The notes beneath the pieces are model-generated. The model ran no database searches. It saw only the letters and a program-made list of their open reading frames with translations, and was not told the DNA's origin. Source: Haemophilus haemolyticus (GTDB lineage Bacteria; Pseudomonadota; Gammaproteobacteria; Enterobacterales; Pasteurellaceae). Taken from it: a stretch of DNA of 64,000 nucleotides. Location of the stretch: positions 62,001 through 126,000 of the forward strand of contig NZ_CP031240.1 in assembly GCF_003351405.1 (NCBI RefSeq), written 5' to 3'. Position 1 is the first letter of the stretch. Every line of letters begins with the position of its first letter. This document shows positions 8,018 through 18,291 of this stretch, piece after piece. The translations under genes and the position numbers were made by a program.

Positions 8018-11000
8018 AAAATTTTGCAGTGAAACCTAATTTGATCGTTCTTCCTGGTGCAGGCATACTAGAACGTGTGAGTGGATCAAGATAATAACGA
8101 TCAGTAATATTTGTTCCCACCAATTCTAATTGAAGATTTTCATTTACTTTATAGGAAGCATAAGCATCAACAACTAATACTGGATTCCAGCGGTTGGTTT
8201 CAGTGCTTCCTAAGAAGCCCGCATCTCTTAATGATTTTGCACGGCTGTCTTTTACTTGAGAATGATAAAGCCAGCGAGTACCTAATTCTAAGCGCTCATC
8301 TAAAGCACGGATGCCAAGGTTAGCCGTGATGGAATATTTTGGTGCTATCGTATGTTTTAAATAGCCTTCAGCATTGCCACCATTTACGCATTCTGGAAGA
8401 GCTCTTGGTTTTTTTACATTTCTAACATAATCCCAAATACCTCGATCAAGTACTGCTGAATTTTTATCGCAGAATTTATTTTTAAGGTTATAAACGATAC
8501 CTAAATCAGCAAAGAAATTACCTTGATCATATCGAGTTTGAAACTCTAAGCCAGATAACATTCGTTTATCAAACTGTTTCATTTCATAATTCACATCACG
8601 ATCAAATACATTTTTTGTTAAATTATGGAAATAATTTAGACGAATATCAGCACGGCGTGCATTGGGTAATAAACCTCGTAAATCTTGCACATAACCGATC
8701 TCAATATTTTTGCTATGTTCAGGTTTTCGATCATAGAATGGATGAAGTTCAGTAATGGAATAACCAATAGTATCTTCAAAAATACTTGGCATACGTTTTG
8801 TTTCTGTATATCTCGCATAAATACGAATATTGTCAGTAACAAGTACTGTTGCCCCAAAAGCTGGAGCCCAAGCGTGGGCTGTTCGTTTTGCTTTTTTCAT
8901 TTTTTCCCATTGTTCTTCCGTTGGGTTGCGTTTTTCTAATTGGGAAAAATTGGCACTAATATACTGAATTGTTTTTTCAGTTTGGTTAGTTGCTGGATTA
9001 AATTGCTCTTCTTTCAATTTATCATCTGTAAAATACTTGTTAATAGGCGAATTATCTAAATTAAAGTTTCCATATTGATCTCTTTCCCAATAAATTGTTT
9101 TTTCCTCTCCACTTAATCCGTTTCTTTCTTCTAAAATTTCAGCTATGTTAGAGTCTTCATCTGTAGGTTTAGATAAGTTGCTTTCTATTAATTTTGAATT
9201 AACATATCCCCTTCTATTTGTACTCCATATTCTTCTATCCTTAAGCCACTCTTCTTCTGTATTATAGTTACTTCTTTTGGGTTCTGGATTATTTTTTGAG
9301 AATTCATTTTTGAACTCTGCTTCTTTAATACCAAAGTTCTTATAGTTATTATATTTTTTTATCATGTCCTCAGTAATATTTGGCAGCTCTCTATAATCAA
9401 AGCGAATAGCCGCTGGATACAACACCTCTTCCCTTTGCTTATCCTGAATTTGCTTTCTCAACCCATCATCACGTGATTTATAGTGCGTATATTTTGCACC
9501 AGCATCTAAAACCAACCAATCCACTGGGCTATATTGGAAATTAAAACCTACATTTAATTCTTTGCGTTTTCCGTGACGTTCGCCACTCATATGGTAATCC
9601 CAGCCTGGACAATAAATGTTACTGTCTGGTTTACCGCCACCAACCCAACCACCACATACTTCGTTTGCAAGTGGAGTATTTTTGGTAAATTCATTTTCAG
9701 AATTTAGATTCTCCCATTTGTAATTACTCATTACATCAAAATTTAATTTTGGAGTAACTTCAAAACGGTTGCTAGCATAAACGCCATAGTGATTATCTTT
9801 CGACCATTGTGCTTGTGCTTCTTTGGTATCAAAAACCCCCTTAATATTTGGTGTTTTATCATTGGAATTAGCGTATTCTTTCCATTTTTTACGTATTTGT
9901 TTTATATATTCGGCTTTATCTATTAAATATTGTTCATAACCTTCTTCCCCTGGTTGCTTAATTTCAGGTGCAACAAGATCAGTTCCTACCGAATTAAATC
10001 CCATATCATCAAAAATAATATCGGAAGGGCTTCCACCTGAAGTATTGGTTTTGGCATGATTAAATACTGCATAGGCTCCAAGGCGCAAATTCACCCATTT
10101 ATTATTTTCAGGGTTATATTCAAAATCTGTATTCACTGCGGTTTGTTTTACATTGGCAAGCGGCCATTGTAGAACTGTGCCTTGTTGATAGCTGGTTTGC
10201 CATAAGCGAGAAGGCATAATTTCACCATAATGCATATCGCTATGGCGTAAGCCAAATTTTAATTTGGTGTGATCGTTAAACTTAATGGTCGCTTTGCCTA
10301 AATAAGATTCGGATTCAAAAGATGTGTTAGGAACTTCTTTTTTCGGATGATAAACAATGGCAATCCAAGGAATGTAAGGATCATCGGTGGAATAATAATT
10401 CGGATCGAAGTTTTCTCGATTTGCATATTCATCCAAAGTTTTTCCTTCACCATAATTATGTCCACCTTTTGAACCCGCAAAATAATTTCCTTTATTGCGA
10501 TAAGCATAAGCAACTAAGCCTTCAAAATGCTCATCTTTTGTTGCGATGGCTAAGCGATAGGCATTGTCATTAAAGAATTTATTTCTACCATGAGAACGAG
10601 CAGGATAACGATCGGATGTTCTAAAATAAGCTGAAATAGGACCTAAGCCCATATCTTCAGGCTGATTAAGTTTACGGAAATCTTGACCAATAGGAATAGG
10701 ATAACCACGTTGCTTAATAGAATTATTAGCTGTTTCAGCTTTAAATTCGATACCAAATTTTTCACCTTTTTTAATAATGTCATCAGGTTCTAATGTGGTA
10801 AGACGAATTGTTCCTGCTGCGCCACTATCTAAAGTGCGGTTCAAATTTGGGCCTTTTTCAACAGTAACACCGCTAATTAAAAATGGATCAAGATAGTTAC
10901 GGTTGCTCACCCCCGCAAAACCACGCCAAACAGTGATTGCTTGTTCTGTGCCATCAACTAAAACAGGAATTCGACCTTGCCCCTGAACACCACGAATATT

Positions 11001-11285
11001 AGGATCCAATGCACCGCTATTGCGTGCATCACCACTATATACGCCCGTTGTACCTGTCAATAAATCCGCTACAGAATGTCCTTTGTAAGTTTCAATTTCT
11101 TTCTTACTTTTATATTCGGTTACTTGGTTTTCTGAAAACATTTTATCTTTACCTGCTTGGGCCTTACTTTCAGAAGTACCCAAAACAGAGATCGTATCAA
11201 GCTGATTTATTTGTGGGGAAGCATAGATACTTTGATGAATAAGCAAGGTGAGAGGACATAGCATAAAGGAAAATTTATGTTTCAT
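8016..11285 (-). CDS. hphR: TonB-dependent heme/hemophilin receptor
   Basis: Predicted 1089-residue outer-membrane receptor. Signal peptide (about 1-22, ending IYAS), a TonB-box-like DTISVLGT, a plug domain with NIRGVQGQGRIPVLVDGTEQ and VEKGPN, then a barrel with terminal KFGFTAKF... ending in phenylalanine. It is long for the family because of extended loops, including a charged stretch of about 190 residues near positions 590-780. Expected role: TonB-driven uptake of heme delivered by the co-encoded hemophilin. I start at the ATG at 11285 because GGAG lies nine bases upstream; an ATG at 11300 would add five residues. One USS lies inside the gene (10832-10840). Confidence 0.85.
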   Translation of the reverse strand: MKHKFSFMLCPLTLLIHQSIYASPQINQLDTISVLGTSESKAQAGKDKMFSENQVTEYKSKKEIETYKGHSVADLLTGTTGVYSGDARNSGALDPNIRGVQGQGRIPVLVDGTEQAITVWRGFAGVSNRNYLDPFLISGVTVEKGPNLNRTLDSGAAGTIRLTTLEPDDIIKKGEKFGIEFKAETANNSIKQRGYPIPIGQDFRKLNQPEDMGLGPISAYFRTSDRYPARSHGRNKFFNDNAYRLAIATKDEHFEGLVAYAYRNKGNYFAGSKGGHNYGEGKTLDEYANRENFDPNYYSTDDPYIPWIAIVYHPKKEVPNTSFESESYLGKATIKFNDHTKLKFGLRHSDMHYGEIMPSRLWQTSYQQGTVLQWPLANVKQTAVNTDFEYNPENNKWVNLRLGAYAVFNHAKTNTSGGSPSDIIFDDMGFNSVGTDLVAPEIKQPGEEGYEQYLIDKAEYIKQIRKKWKEYANSNDKTPNIKGVFDTKEAQAQWSKDNHYGVYASNRFEVTPKLNFDVMSNYKWENLNSENEFTKNTPLANEVCGGWVGGGKPDSNIYCPGWDYHMSGERHGKRKELNVGFNFQYSPVDWLVLDAGAKYTHYKSRDDGLRKQIQDKQREEVLYPAAIRFDYRELPNITEDMIKKYNNYKNFGIKEAEFKNEFSKNNPEPKRSNYNTEEEWLKDRRIWSTNRRGYVNSKLIESNLSKPTDEDSNIAEILEERNGLSGEEKTIYWERDQYGNFNLDNSPINKYFTDDKLKEEQFNPATNQTEKTIQYISANFSQLEKRNPTEEQWEKMKKAKRTAHAWAPAFGATVLVTDNIRIYARYTETKRMPSIFEDTIGYSITELHPFYDRKPEHSKNIEIGYVQDLRGLLPNARRADIRLNYFHNLTKNVFDRDVNYEMKQFDKRMLSGLEFQTRYDQGNFFADLGIVYNLKNKFCDKNSAVLDRGIWDYVRNVKKPRALPECVNGGNAEGYLKHTIAPKYSITANLGIRALDERLELGTRWLYHSQVKDSRAKSLRDAGFLGSTETNRWNPVLVVDAYASYKVNENLQLELVGTNITDRYYLDPLTRSSMPAPGRTIKLGFTAKF
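10832..10840 (+). repeat. DNA uptake signal sequence inside the receptor gene
   Basis: AAGTGCGGT, showing that at least this part of the accessory heme locus has been resident in, or exchanged within, Haemophilus. Confidence 0.85.
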
Positions 11286-11307
11286 TTTTTGAATCTCCAT
11301 ATTAAAC

Positions 11308-11326
11308 GATAACAATTATCAATTTA
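11308..11326 (-). promoter_or_regulatory. Fur-box-like operator of the hemophilin operon
   Basis: GATAACAATTATC (11308-11320) is a perfect GATAA-N3-TTATC palindrome; extended to 19 bases it matches the Fur consensus at about 13 positions. It covers the expected transcription start, a usual place for Fur repression. Confidence 0.65.
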
Positions 11327-11354
11327 GGATAGTCCTATTTTTTCGTATTATCAA
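11326..11354 (-). promoter_or_regulatory. Promoter of the receptor-hemophilin-Slam operon
   Basis: TTGATA (11349-11354), 17-base spacer, TATCCT (11326-11331) on the minus strand, immediately upstream of the Fur-box-like palindrome. Confidence 0.6.
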
Positions 11355-11502
11355 AGAAAAATTATTTATTTTGTGATCGATATAACAAAATTTTTCACTA
11401 AAAAATTTTTGACTTAAATCATAAGTGCGGTTCTTTTTTGCGCATTTTTCAGAAAACATTTTTATAATTATTTATAGGTATATTTTGATAGAGAACAAAG
11501 AT

Positions 11503-12273
11503 ATGGAACACGAATATCAACGGGCGGTGACTCGCGTGTGCGTACAAACGGCACTGCTCTTGTTACAACATGGTGCAGAAAGTACTGTGGTGGTGCAAAT
11601 GGCGCAGCGTTTAGGCATCGCACTTGGCGTAGAAAGCGTAGAATGTGCGCTCACGGCAAATGCGGTGGTGCTGACGACCTTATCAGATAATCATTGCATT
11701 ACCACCGCACGAAAAAATACGGATAAAGGCATTAATATGCAAATGGTTACTGATGTTCAGCGCATTGTGATTGCCGTTGAACATCATTTGTATGACTTAG
11801 AAATCGCACAAAGAAAACTGGATCAATTAAAACCGCTTAAATACAACCGATGGTTAGTGGTGTTTATGATTGGATTATCTTGTGCAGCATTCGCCCATTT
11901 ATCTGGTGGAGACTGGGTGATTTGTGGCATCACCTTTGCGGCGGCTGCCATTGCAATGTTTGTGCGACAAGAATTTTCTAAACGGCACTATAATCCCCTT
12001 ATCGTCTTTGCCATCACCTCTTTTGTCGCCTCGCTGATTTCTGGCGTGAGCTTAAAATATAACTTAGGTAACGATCCTCAAATTGCTTTAGCGTCTAGTG
12101 TGTTATTACTGGTGCCAGGGTTTCCTCTGATTAATTCTTTGGCAGATATATTAAAAGGTTATGTCAATATGGGATTAGGCCGTTGGACGATTGCGACTAT
12201 TCTCACTTTTGGCGCATGTCTTGGTATTGTATTCGCTTTAAGCGTATTACATATTACAACTTGGGGGCATTAA
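11503..12273 (+). CDS. yjjP: ThrE-like exporter, large subunit YjjP
   Basis: Predicted 256-residue inner-membrane protein, the same length as E. coli YjjP. A soluble N-terminal half (ThrE domain, with GAESTVVVQMAQRLGIALG) is followed by about five hydrophobic segments from residue 120. In E. coli YjjP and YjjB together export succinate; the fused ThrE of Corynebacterium exports threonine and serine. I use the ATG at 11503 (MEHEYQRAV) rather than the open frame from 11425, because the upstream segment is AT-rich leader including a USS at 11423. The small subunit follows one base later. Confidence 0.87.
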   Translation: MEHEYQRAVTRVCVQTALLLLQHGAESTVVVQMAQRLGIALGVESVECALTANAVVLTTLSDNHCITTARKNTDKGINMQMVTDVQRIVIAVEHHLYDLEIAQRKLDQLKPLKYNRWLVVFMIGLSCAAFAHLSGGDWVICGITFAAAAIAMFVRQEFSKRHYNPLIVFAITSFVASLISGVSLKYNLGNDPQIALASSVLLLVPGFPLINSLADILKGYVNMGLGRWTIATILTFGACLGIVFALSVLHITTWGH

Positions 12274-12274
12274 A

Positions 12275-12754
12275 ATGTTATTAGACATCACAATATTTAT
12301 CTTGAAATTACTCGATAATATGTTATTTGCCGCGATTCCAGCTGTGGGCTTTGCTTTAGTATTTAATGTGCCGCCAAAAGCCTTAAAATATTGCGCAATT
12401 TTAGCCGCACTTGGGCATGTGACACGCACATTATTACTGCATATTAATATGCCTATTGTATTTGCCACCTTCTTTGCCACTTGCGTAATTGGATTTTTAG
12501 GCGTGCATCTTTCCCATCGTTATTTAGCCCACCCCAAAGCCTTCACCGTTGCCGCAATTATCCCGATGATCCCCGGTGTTCATGCCTATAAAGCAATGAT
12601 TTCAATGGTACAAATTCATCATTTCGGCTTTTCCGATGCGTTATTTGAACAAATGATTAGTTCCTTTATTAATACCAGTTTTATCCTAGGCGCAATAGTA
12701 TTTGGATTAGCCTTACCAGGATTATTGTTTTATCGACAAAAACCGGTGGTGTGA
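12275..12754 (+). CDS. yjjB: ThrE-like exporter, small subunit YjjB
   Basis: Predicted 159-residue inner-membrane protein, DUF3815/ThrE_2 type, with about four or five membrane segments and the family stretch AAIIPMIPGVHAYKAM. It starts one base after the yjjP stop, so translation is coupled. The pair is expected to form a two-component carboxylate/amino-acid exporter in the inner membrane. A terminator follows at 12773. Confidence 0.87.
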   Translation: MLLDITIFILKLLDNMLFAAIPAVGFALVFNVPPKALKYCAILAALGHVTRTLLLHINMPIVFATFFATCVIGFLGVHLSHRYLAHPKAFTVAAIIPMIPGVHAYKAMISMVQIHHFGFSDALFEQMISSFINTSFILGAIVFGLALPGLLFYRQKPVV

Positions 12755-12772
12755 TACTAAAATAGTTCAACA

Positions 12773-12796
12773 AAAAAACCGGCATCCGCCGGTTTT
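12773..12796. terminator. Bidirectional terminator between yjjB and the YdcH-like gene
   Basis: AAAAACCGGC ATCC GCCGGTTTT: a tight GC stem flanked by A and T runs, usable by both convergent genes. Confidence 0.88.
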
Positions 12797-12803
12797 CTTA
12801 CTA

Positions 12804-13019
12804 TTATTGTGATTTTTTCTTGAGGTATTCATAAAGCTCATCTTTAATCCGTAATTTTTCTTTTTTCAAAGCCTCAATTTCCATATGAGTGGCGAGCTGA
12901 ATGTTTTCCTGCATGTTCTTAATTTCATGATCTAATTCGTTATGCTTTTCAAAAAGACGATCGAAATAAGCATCATTACTTTTAAGTTTGGTGATTAATT
13001 CTCGGTATTCGGGAAACAT
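12804..13019 (-). CDS. YdcH-like small coiled-coil protein (DUF465)
   Basis: A 71-residue, highly charged helical protein (MFPEYRELITKLKSND...), with the DUF465/YdcH pattern of an N-terminal PEYRELI box, a HNELDHEI segment and a lysine/glutamate-rich second helix. Function is unknown in the family. Start is the ATG at 13019 with AGGAGC ahead of it. Single gene with its own terminator. Confidence 0.82.
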   Translation of the reverse strand: MFPEYRELITKLKSNDAYFDRLFEKHNELDHEIKNMQENIQLATHMEIEALKKEKLRIKDELYEYLKKKSQ

Positions 13020-13138
13020 AGTATTGCTCCTATAGTGGTTTTAACTGGTTTAAGTTTACTACATTCGCCCCAAATAAACAGAAAACAATCTTAAAAATTT
13101 GACAACGATCACAAAATTTATTTCTCTCAAATAATCCT

Positions 13139-13897
13139 TTACTCTTTCGCTTTTTTATTTCTTCCAGCACCTAAAATCAGCATCGCTAACAAACTAAGGA
13201 TAATTCCAAAACCAGCACCAATACCCGTTGAGATAACATAAGGTTTCTCTGATATCACAAGATTAGGCTGTTGAACAAAATGAAATGCCACCAAATTATT
13301 ATCTAACGGTTGAACAGATTGCATCATTTTCAATTTGTTTTCCCAAGAAACGTCAATTTTAGCGTCTGCAGCATTTTTCACTTGTTCGAATAACGATTTC
13401 CATTTTGTAATCAATTCATTATTTAATGTTTGGCGCGCTTGATTATTCACATAACGAATGTATTCCACAAAAAGTTGATCCACTTCTTCACGATCAAAAG
13501 AAGACAGGGTTAATTGTTCAAGATTATTTTCTTGGGAAAATTTAAAATGTGAGGCGATTTGCTGAATCGTTTGATTTTCAACTTTAGCTCTCGCTTTCAC
13601 AAAATCAGATTGATTTAAAAAAGCCATTAATTGAGCAGGTGAATTAAGAATTTTTGTAAATTCATGATAGGCAGAATTGGTCGCCTTACGCTCAATTTTT
13701 ACCATATCAACGGCATCAGCATCACCGCTAACTAAACTGTATGTAGAAAAAAGAGAAAAATAATTACCTAGTTCACTCATTTTTGGCGCTTCAAATTGCG
13801 CACTAACCTGCCATTTTGTCGGGTGAAAATGAGCCCCCGCAAAACCAAGCCCACCGCCGATAATCATAAATAAAAAAGAAAGAATAAATTTTCTCAT
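13139..13897 (-). CDS. Wzz-like chain-length-determinant family membrane protein
   Basis: Predicted 252-residue protein with a membrane segment at each end (about 5-22 and 222-247) and a periplasmic, coiled-coil-prone middle: the Wzz/polysaccharide co-polymerase layout. After the first segment comes PTKWQVSAQFEAP, close to the usual Wzz start of the periplasmic domain, and the second segment is glycine-rich (STGIGAGFGIILSLLAML). Wzz proteins set O-antigen or capsule chain length. Members of this group normally lack an O-antigen polymer and no wzy or glycosyltransferase genes are nearby, so the substrate is open. Confidence 0.72.
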   Translation of the reverse strand: MRKFILSFLFMIIGGGLGFAGAHFHPTKWQVSAQFEAPKMSELGNYFSLFSTYSLVSGDADAVDMVKIERKATNSAYHEFTKILNSPAQLMAFLNQSDFVKARAKVENQTIQQIASHFKFSQENNLEQLTLSSFDREEVDQLFVEYIRYVNNQARQTLNNELITKWKSLFEQVKNAADAKIDVSWENKLKMMQSVQPLDNNLVAFHFVQQPNLVISEKPYVISTGIGAGFGIILSLLAMLILGAGRNKKAKE

Positions 13898-13941
13898 AAC
13901 TCACCTAAAAATTTGATTAAATTGGCGCGAATTTTAGCACA

Positions 13942-13950
13942 AAGTGCGGT
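13942..13950 (+). repeat. DNA uptake signal sequence
   Basis: AAGTGCGGT in the divergent spacer between the Wzz-like gene and serS. Confidence 0.88.
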
Positions 13951-14057
13951 GTATTTTTCTTTATTTTCAGAATCTCGCTTTTCCCTTGGCTTTTAACTGG
14001 TTTATTTCAACAACGTGCGATAGAATAAAACCGTTTTCATTTCAACGAAAAAAGTAA

Positions 14058-15356
<1,299 letters not shown>

Positions 15357-15370
15357 TCCTTCTAGAAAAT

Positions 15371-15406
15371 AAAAAAGCGTGGATTTTAAAATTTCCACGC
15401 TTTTTT
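15371..15406. terminator. Bidirectional terminator between serS and selD
   Basis: AAAAAAGCGTGGA and TCCACGCTTTTTT form a long stem with A and T tails on both strands. Confidence 0.9.
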
Positions 15407-15407
15407 A

Positions 15408-16448
15408 TTAAGCTATTTGAACGACAACATCGGATTCTGATTTAGGTTTTAATTCACCCACTTCATATAAATCAATGCCCGCATCTTTGGCTATTTCAAT
15501 GACTGTTTGAACGCTATTAGGCTCAACTGCTACTAATAAACCGCCTGATGTTTGAGGATCGCACAAAATCGCTTTTTGTTCTTCCGTCAACATCCCTACT
15601 TTATATCCATAACTTTCAAAATTACGCCCCGTTCCACCTGGTACGCAACCTTGAGCAATATAATCTTTAACACCGTCCAAGGTTTTAATTTTGTCCGCAA
15701 AAACTACCGCACTTAAATTTGAACCTTCACAGATTTCAATTAAATGACCAAGTAAACCAAATCCGGTGACATCGGTCATTGCGGTGACGCCCTCCACTTG
15801 GGAAAATTGGCTGCCAATAGAATTCATTTGGCACATGGCGGCAGTAGCTAAACCTTGATGTTCTGGTTTTAGTTTTCCTTTTTTCTCCGCCGTCGTCAAA
15901 ATACCAATACCAAGCGGTTTCGTCATATAAAGCCTACAACCTGATTTTGCAGACGCATTACGTTTCACTTTTTCAGTGTCAATTACGCCTGTCACGGCTA
16001 ACCCAAAAATAGGTTCAGGCGAATCAATAGAATGTCCCCCCGCCAAAGCAATCCCCGCTTGATGGCAAGCAAAACGACCACCATCAACAATTTTCTGTGC
16101 AACTTCCGCTGGTAATATATTGGTTGGAAAACCTAAAATGGCGATGCCCATAATCGGCTTACCGCCCATAGCAAAAATGTCACTAATGGCATTAGTTGCG
16201 GCAATTCGTCCAAAATCAAAAGGATCATCCACAATCGGCATGAAAAAGTCTGTGGTACTGATAATTGCAGTTCCATTACCAAGATCATACACCGCTGCAT
16301 CGTCAGCAGTTTCATTGCCGACGAGCAAATTTGGATCATAAAATTTTTCCAGTTCTGAATGTAAAATTGTCCCTAACACCTTAGGCGAAATTTTACAACC
16401 TCAACCCGCACCATGGCTGTATTGCGTCAGCCGAATTTTTTCTTCCAT
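15408..16448 (-). CDS. selD: Selenophosphate synthetase SelD, a selenoprotein (UGA at codon 16)
   Basis: 346-residue enzyme making selenophosphate from selenide and ATP, the selenium donor for selenocysteine and selenouridine. The true start is the ATG at 16446-16448 after AAGGT, giving [26 protein letters not shown]. An in-frame TGA at 16401-16403 falls exactly at the catalytic Cys/Sec position (E. coli has Cys in GAGCGCK). A SECIS-like hairpin follows at once, so the codon should be read as selenocysteine. Ordinary gene calling truncates this gene at 16379 or calls it broken. The ATP-grasp-like domain continues normally ([50 protein letters not shown]). Confidence 0.93.
16360..16397 (-). 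promoter_or_regulatory. Bacterial SECIS-like hairpin in selD
   Basis: Three bases after the TGA: a perfect 9-bp stem (TGTAAAATT 16397-16389 / AATTTTACA 16368-16360), an internal loop of three bases each side, a perfect 5-bp upper stem (CCTAA / TTAGG) and a GGTG apical loop. Position and the GGU-containing tip fit recoding hairpins bound by SelB. Confidence 0.8.
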
Positions 16449-16503
16449 TTTTATTTACCTTGTTGAATATCCGTTTTCGAGAATATGAAGTTTAAACCTA
16501 CTC

Positions 16504-17460
16504 TTAATCATAAAGATCTTCGCCATCCTTCCTTGTGCGCAATAATTGCAAAATCCAAACATATTGCTCTGGCGCTGGCGTAACAAAAGATTCTATTTCT
16601 TCATTCATTGCTCGGGCTGATTGTTCAGGCTCATCACTTAAATTCATTGCAGGATGAATTTCTATTTCGTATTTGCCAGCCTCAGCGTTATAACGAGGAA
16701 ACATTGGAATAACAACGGCTTTAGAAAGTTTTGCCATTTTATTTAATCCCGGCAATGTCGCTTTATAAGTTCCAAAGAAATCAACAAATACGCTTTGCTC
16801 GGCTCCAAAATCTTCATCAGGTAAGTAATAACCCATTTCACCTTTACGAACATGATTTAAAAAAGGTTTAATACCATTTTGGCGAGCATGCATTTTTCCG
16901 CCGAAACGTTGGCGTGTAATTGTCCAAAGCCAATCCACCAATGGATTACGATGTGGATTATACATAGAAGTCATTGGCATACCTTGAGTGTGCAAAATAA
17001 TGCCCGAGGCATCAATCGCCCAGCCATGTGGCACCATAAGAATAATATTCTTGCCTTCAGCTTTTGCCTGTTCGATATGTTCAAGACCGATAAATTCGCT
17101 GCGTTTTTGCAAATGTTTCTTTGAACGGATGGCAATCTCACCAATACCAAACATAACTTGTGCAACAACCGCAAACATTTTATCAATGACTTGCTCACGT
17201 TGTTGCTCAGTCCAATGAGGGAAACAATATCGCAAGTTAGTTTGTGCACGCGTACGCTGTTTCTTTGCTTTATGCCCAATCCAAATACCTAATTTCCCCG
17301 CCAATTTATCGCGCAGACGAAAAGGCAGAAATGCTAACAACAATAAAAAGAAAATACCGAGCCAAATTTCCCAATATTGAGGCTTTAAATACGACCATGA
17401 AAAGTGCGCTTCATATCCTACTCTCGCCGTCAAACGTAAATTTTGTTGATTATCCGACAT
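16504..17460 (-). CDS. lpxM: Lipid A acyltransferase LpxM (MsbB)
   Basis: 318-residue late acyltransferase that adds the final secondary acyl chain to lipid A at the inner membrane. It has one N-terminal membrane anchor (about 30-52, IWLGIFFLLLLAFLPF) and the family catalytic H-x4-D motif in MVPHGWAIDASG, plus YNPHRNPLVDWLW and LPDEDFG. The HGWAID form and C-terminal layout favour LpxM/MsbB over LpxL/HtrB. Same strand as selD, 55 bases upstream of its start. Confidence 0.9.
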   Translation of the reverse strand: MSDNQQNLRLTARVGYEAHFSWSYLKPQYWEIWLGIFFLLLLAFLPFRLRDKLAGKLGIWIGHKAKKQRTRAQTNLRYCFPHWTEQQREQVIDKMFAVVAQVMFGIGEIAIRSKKHLQKRSEFIGLEHIEQAKAEGKNIILMVPHGWAIDASGIILHTQGMPMTSMYNPHRNPLVDWLWTITRQRFGGKMHARQNGIKPFLNHVRKGEMGYYLPDEDFGAEQSVFVDFFGTYKATLPGLNKMAKLSKAVVIPMFPRYNAEAGKYEIEIHPAMNLSDEPEQSARAMNEEIESFVTPAPEQYVWILQLLRTRKDGEDLYD

Positions 17461-17506
17461 AATAAAATGTAATTAATTTTAACCGCACTTTTGCGCGCTT
17501 TCCGAA

Positions 17507-18274
17507 TTAAAAATGAAACCAACCCTGATCGTAAACCATTTTAGCCGTCATCATAAAAGACATGATAACAACCATCGGTCGAATCAAGGTTTTACCTTTC
17601 GTCATCACCATTTTGGCGCCTAAATTTGCACCTAAAATGCTCCCTGCCATCATCACGAAACCCACTTTCCAAAGAATTTGTCCGCCCAATAAGAAAAGCG
17701 CAAAAGAAGCAAGGTTTGAAGTGAAGTTCATCACTTTTGCATGTGCCGTTGCTTTCGAGAGATTAAACCCTAGCAAAGTAACACAGGCTAAACTCATGAT
17801 TGAGCCAGTCCCGGGCCCAAAGAAGCCATCATAAAAACCCAAAAATGGGCTAACTAAAAGACCAAATAACAGATAACTTAATCGTTGTTTCCGATCTTCA
17901 TCACCTAATTTAGGAGTAAATAAAAAATATAGGCCAATAGCTAAAATCAAAAAAGGAAGCATTTTTTTGAAAATCGCCACATCAATTGATTGAATTAATA
18001 ATGTACCTAGGGCAGAACCTAAGAAAACCCAAATCAAAATAAACCAAATATCGCGTAAATTGACCGCTCTTTTTCGCAAGAAATAAAGGCTTGCGGATAA
18101 TGCGCCCCCCATAGCTTGCAATTTGTTGGTGCCTAACGCCATTGCAGGTGGCATACCTGTCATGAGCAATGCGGGAATAGTGATTAATCCACCACCGCCA
18201 GCAATCGCATCGATAAATGATGCGACAAAACCAACACAAAACAATATTGCTAAAAGATCAATTCCGATATCCAT
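17507..18274 (-). CDS. TauE/SafE-family membrane transporter
   Basis: 255-residue inner-membrane protein of the TauE/SafE (UPF0721, YfcA-like) family with about seven hydrophobic segments. Family signatures are the GGGGLITIPALL stretch near residue 27 and the matching GFYDGFFGPGTGSIMSL repeat near 150, followed by LGANLGAKM. Members move sulfonates, sulfite or related anions; the substrate here is unknown. It lies 17 bases downstream of mepA and probably shares its transcript. Confidence 0.87.
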   Translation of the reverse strand: MDIGIDLLAILFCVGFVASFIDAIAGGGGLITIPALLMTGMPPAMALGTNKLQAMGGALSASLYFLRKRAVNLRDIWFILIWVFLGSALGTLLIQSIDVAIFKKMLPFLILAIGLYFLFTPKLGDEDRKQRLSYLLFGLLVSPFLGFYDGFFGPGTGSIMSLACVTLLGFNLSKATAHAKVMNFTSNLASFALFLLGGQILWKVGFVMMAGSILGANLGAKMVMTKGKTLIRPMVVIMSFMMTAKMVYDQGWFHF

Positions 18275-18291
18275 ATTGATTTACCTTAATG

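Noticed and set aside
16360..16448. selD looked like a frame broken by a stop codon
   Set aside because: The TGA is at the known Sec position and is followed by a SECIS-like hairpin; translation on both sides is conserved SelD sequence.
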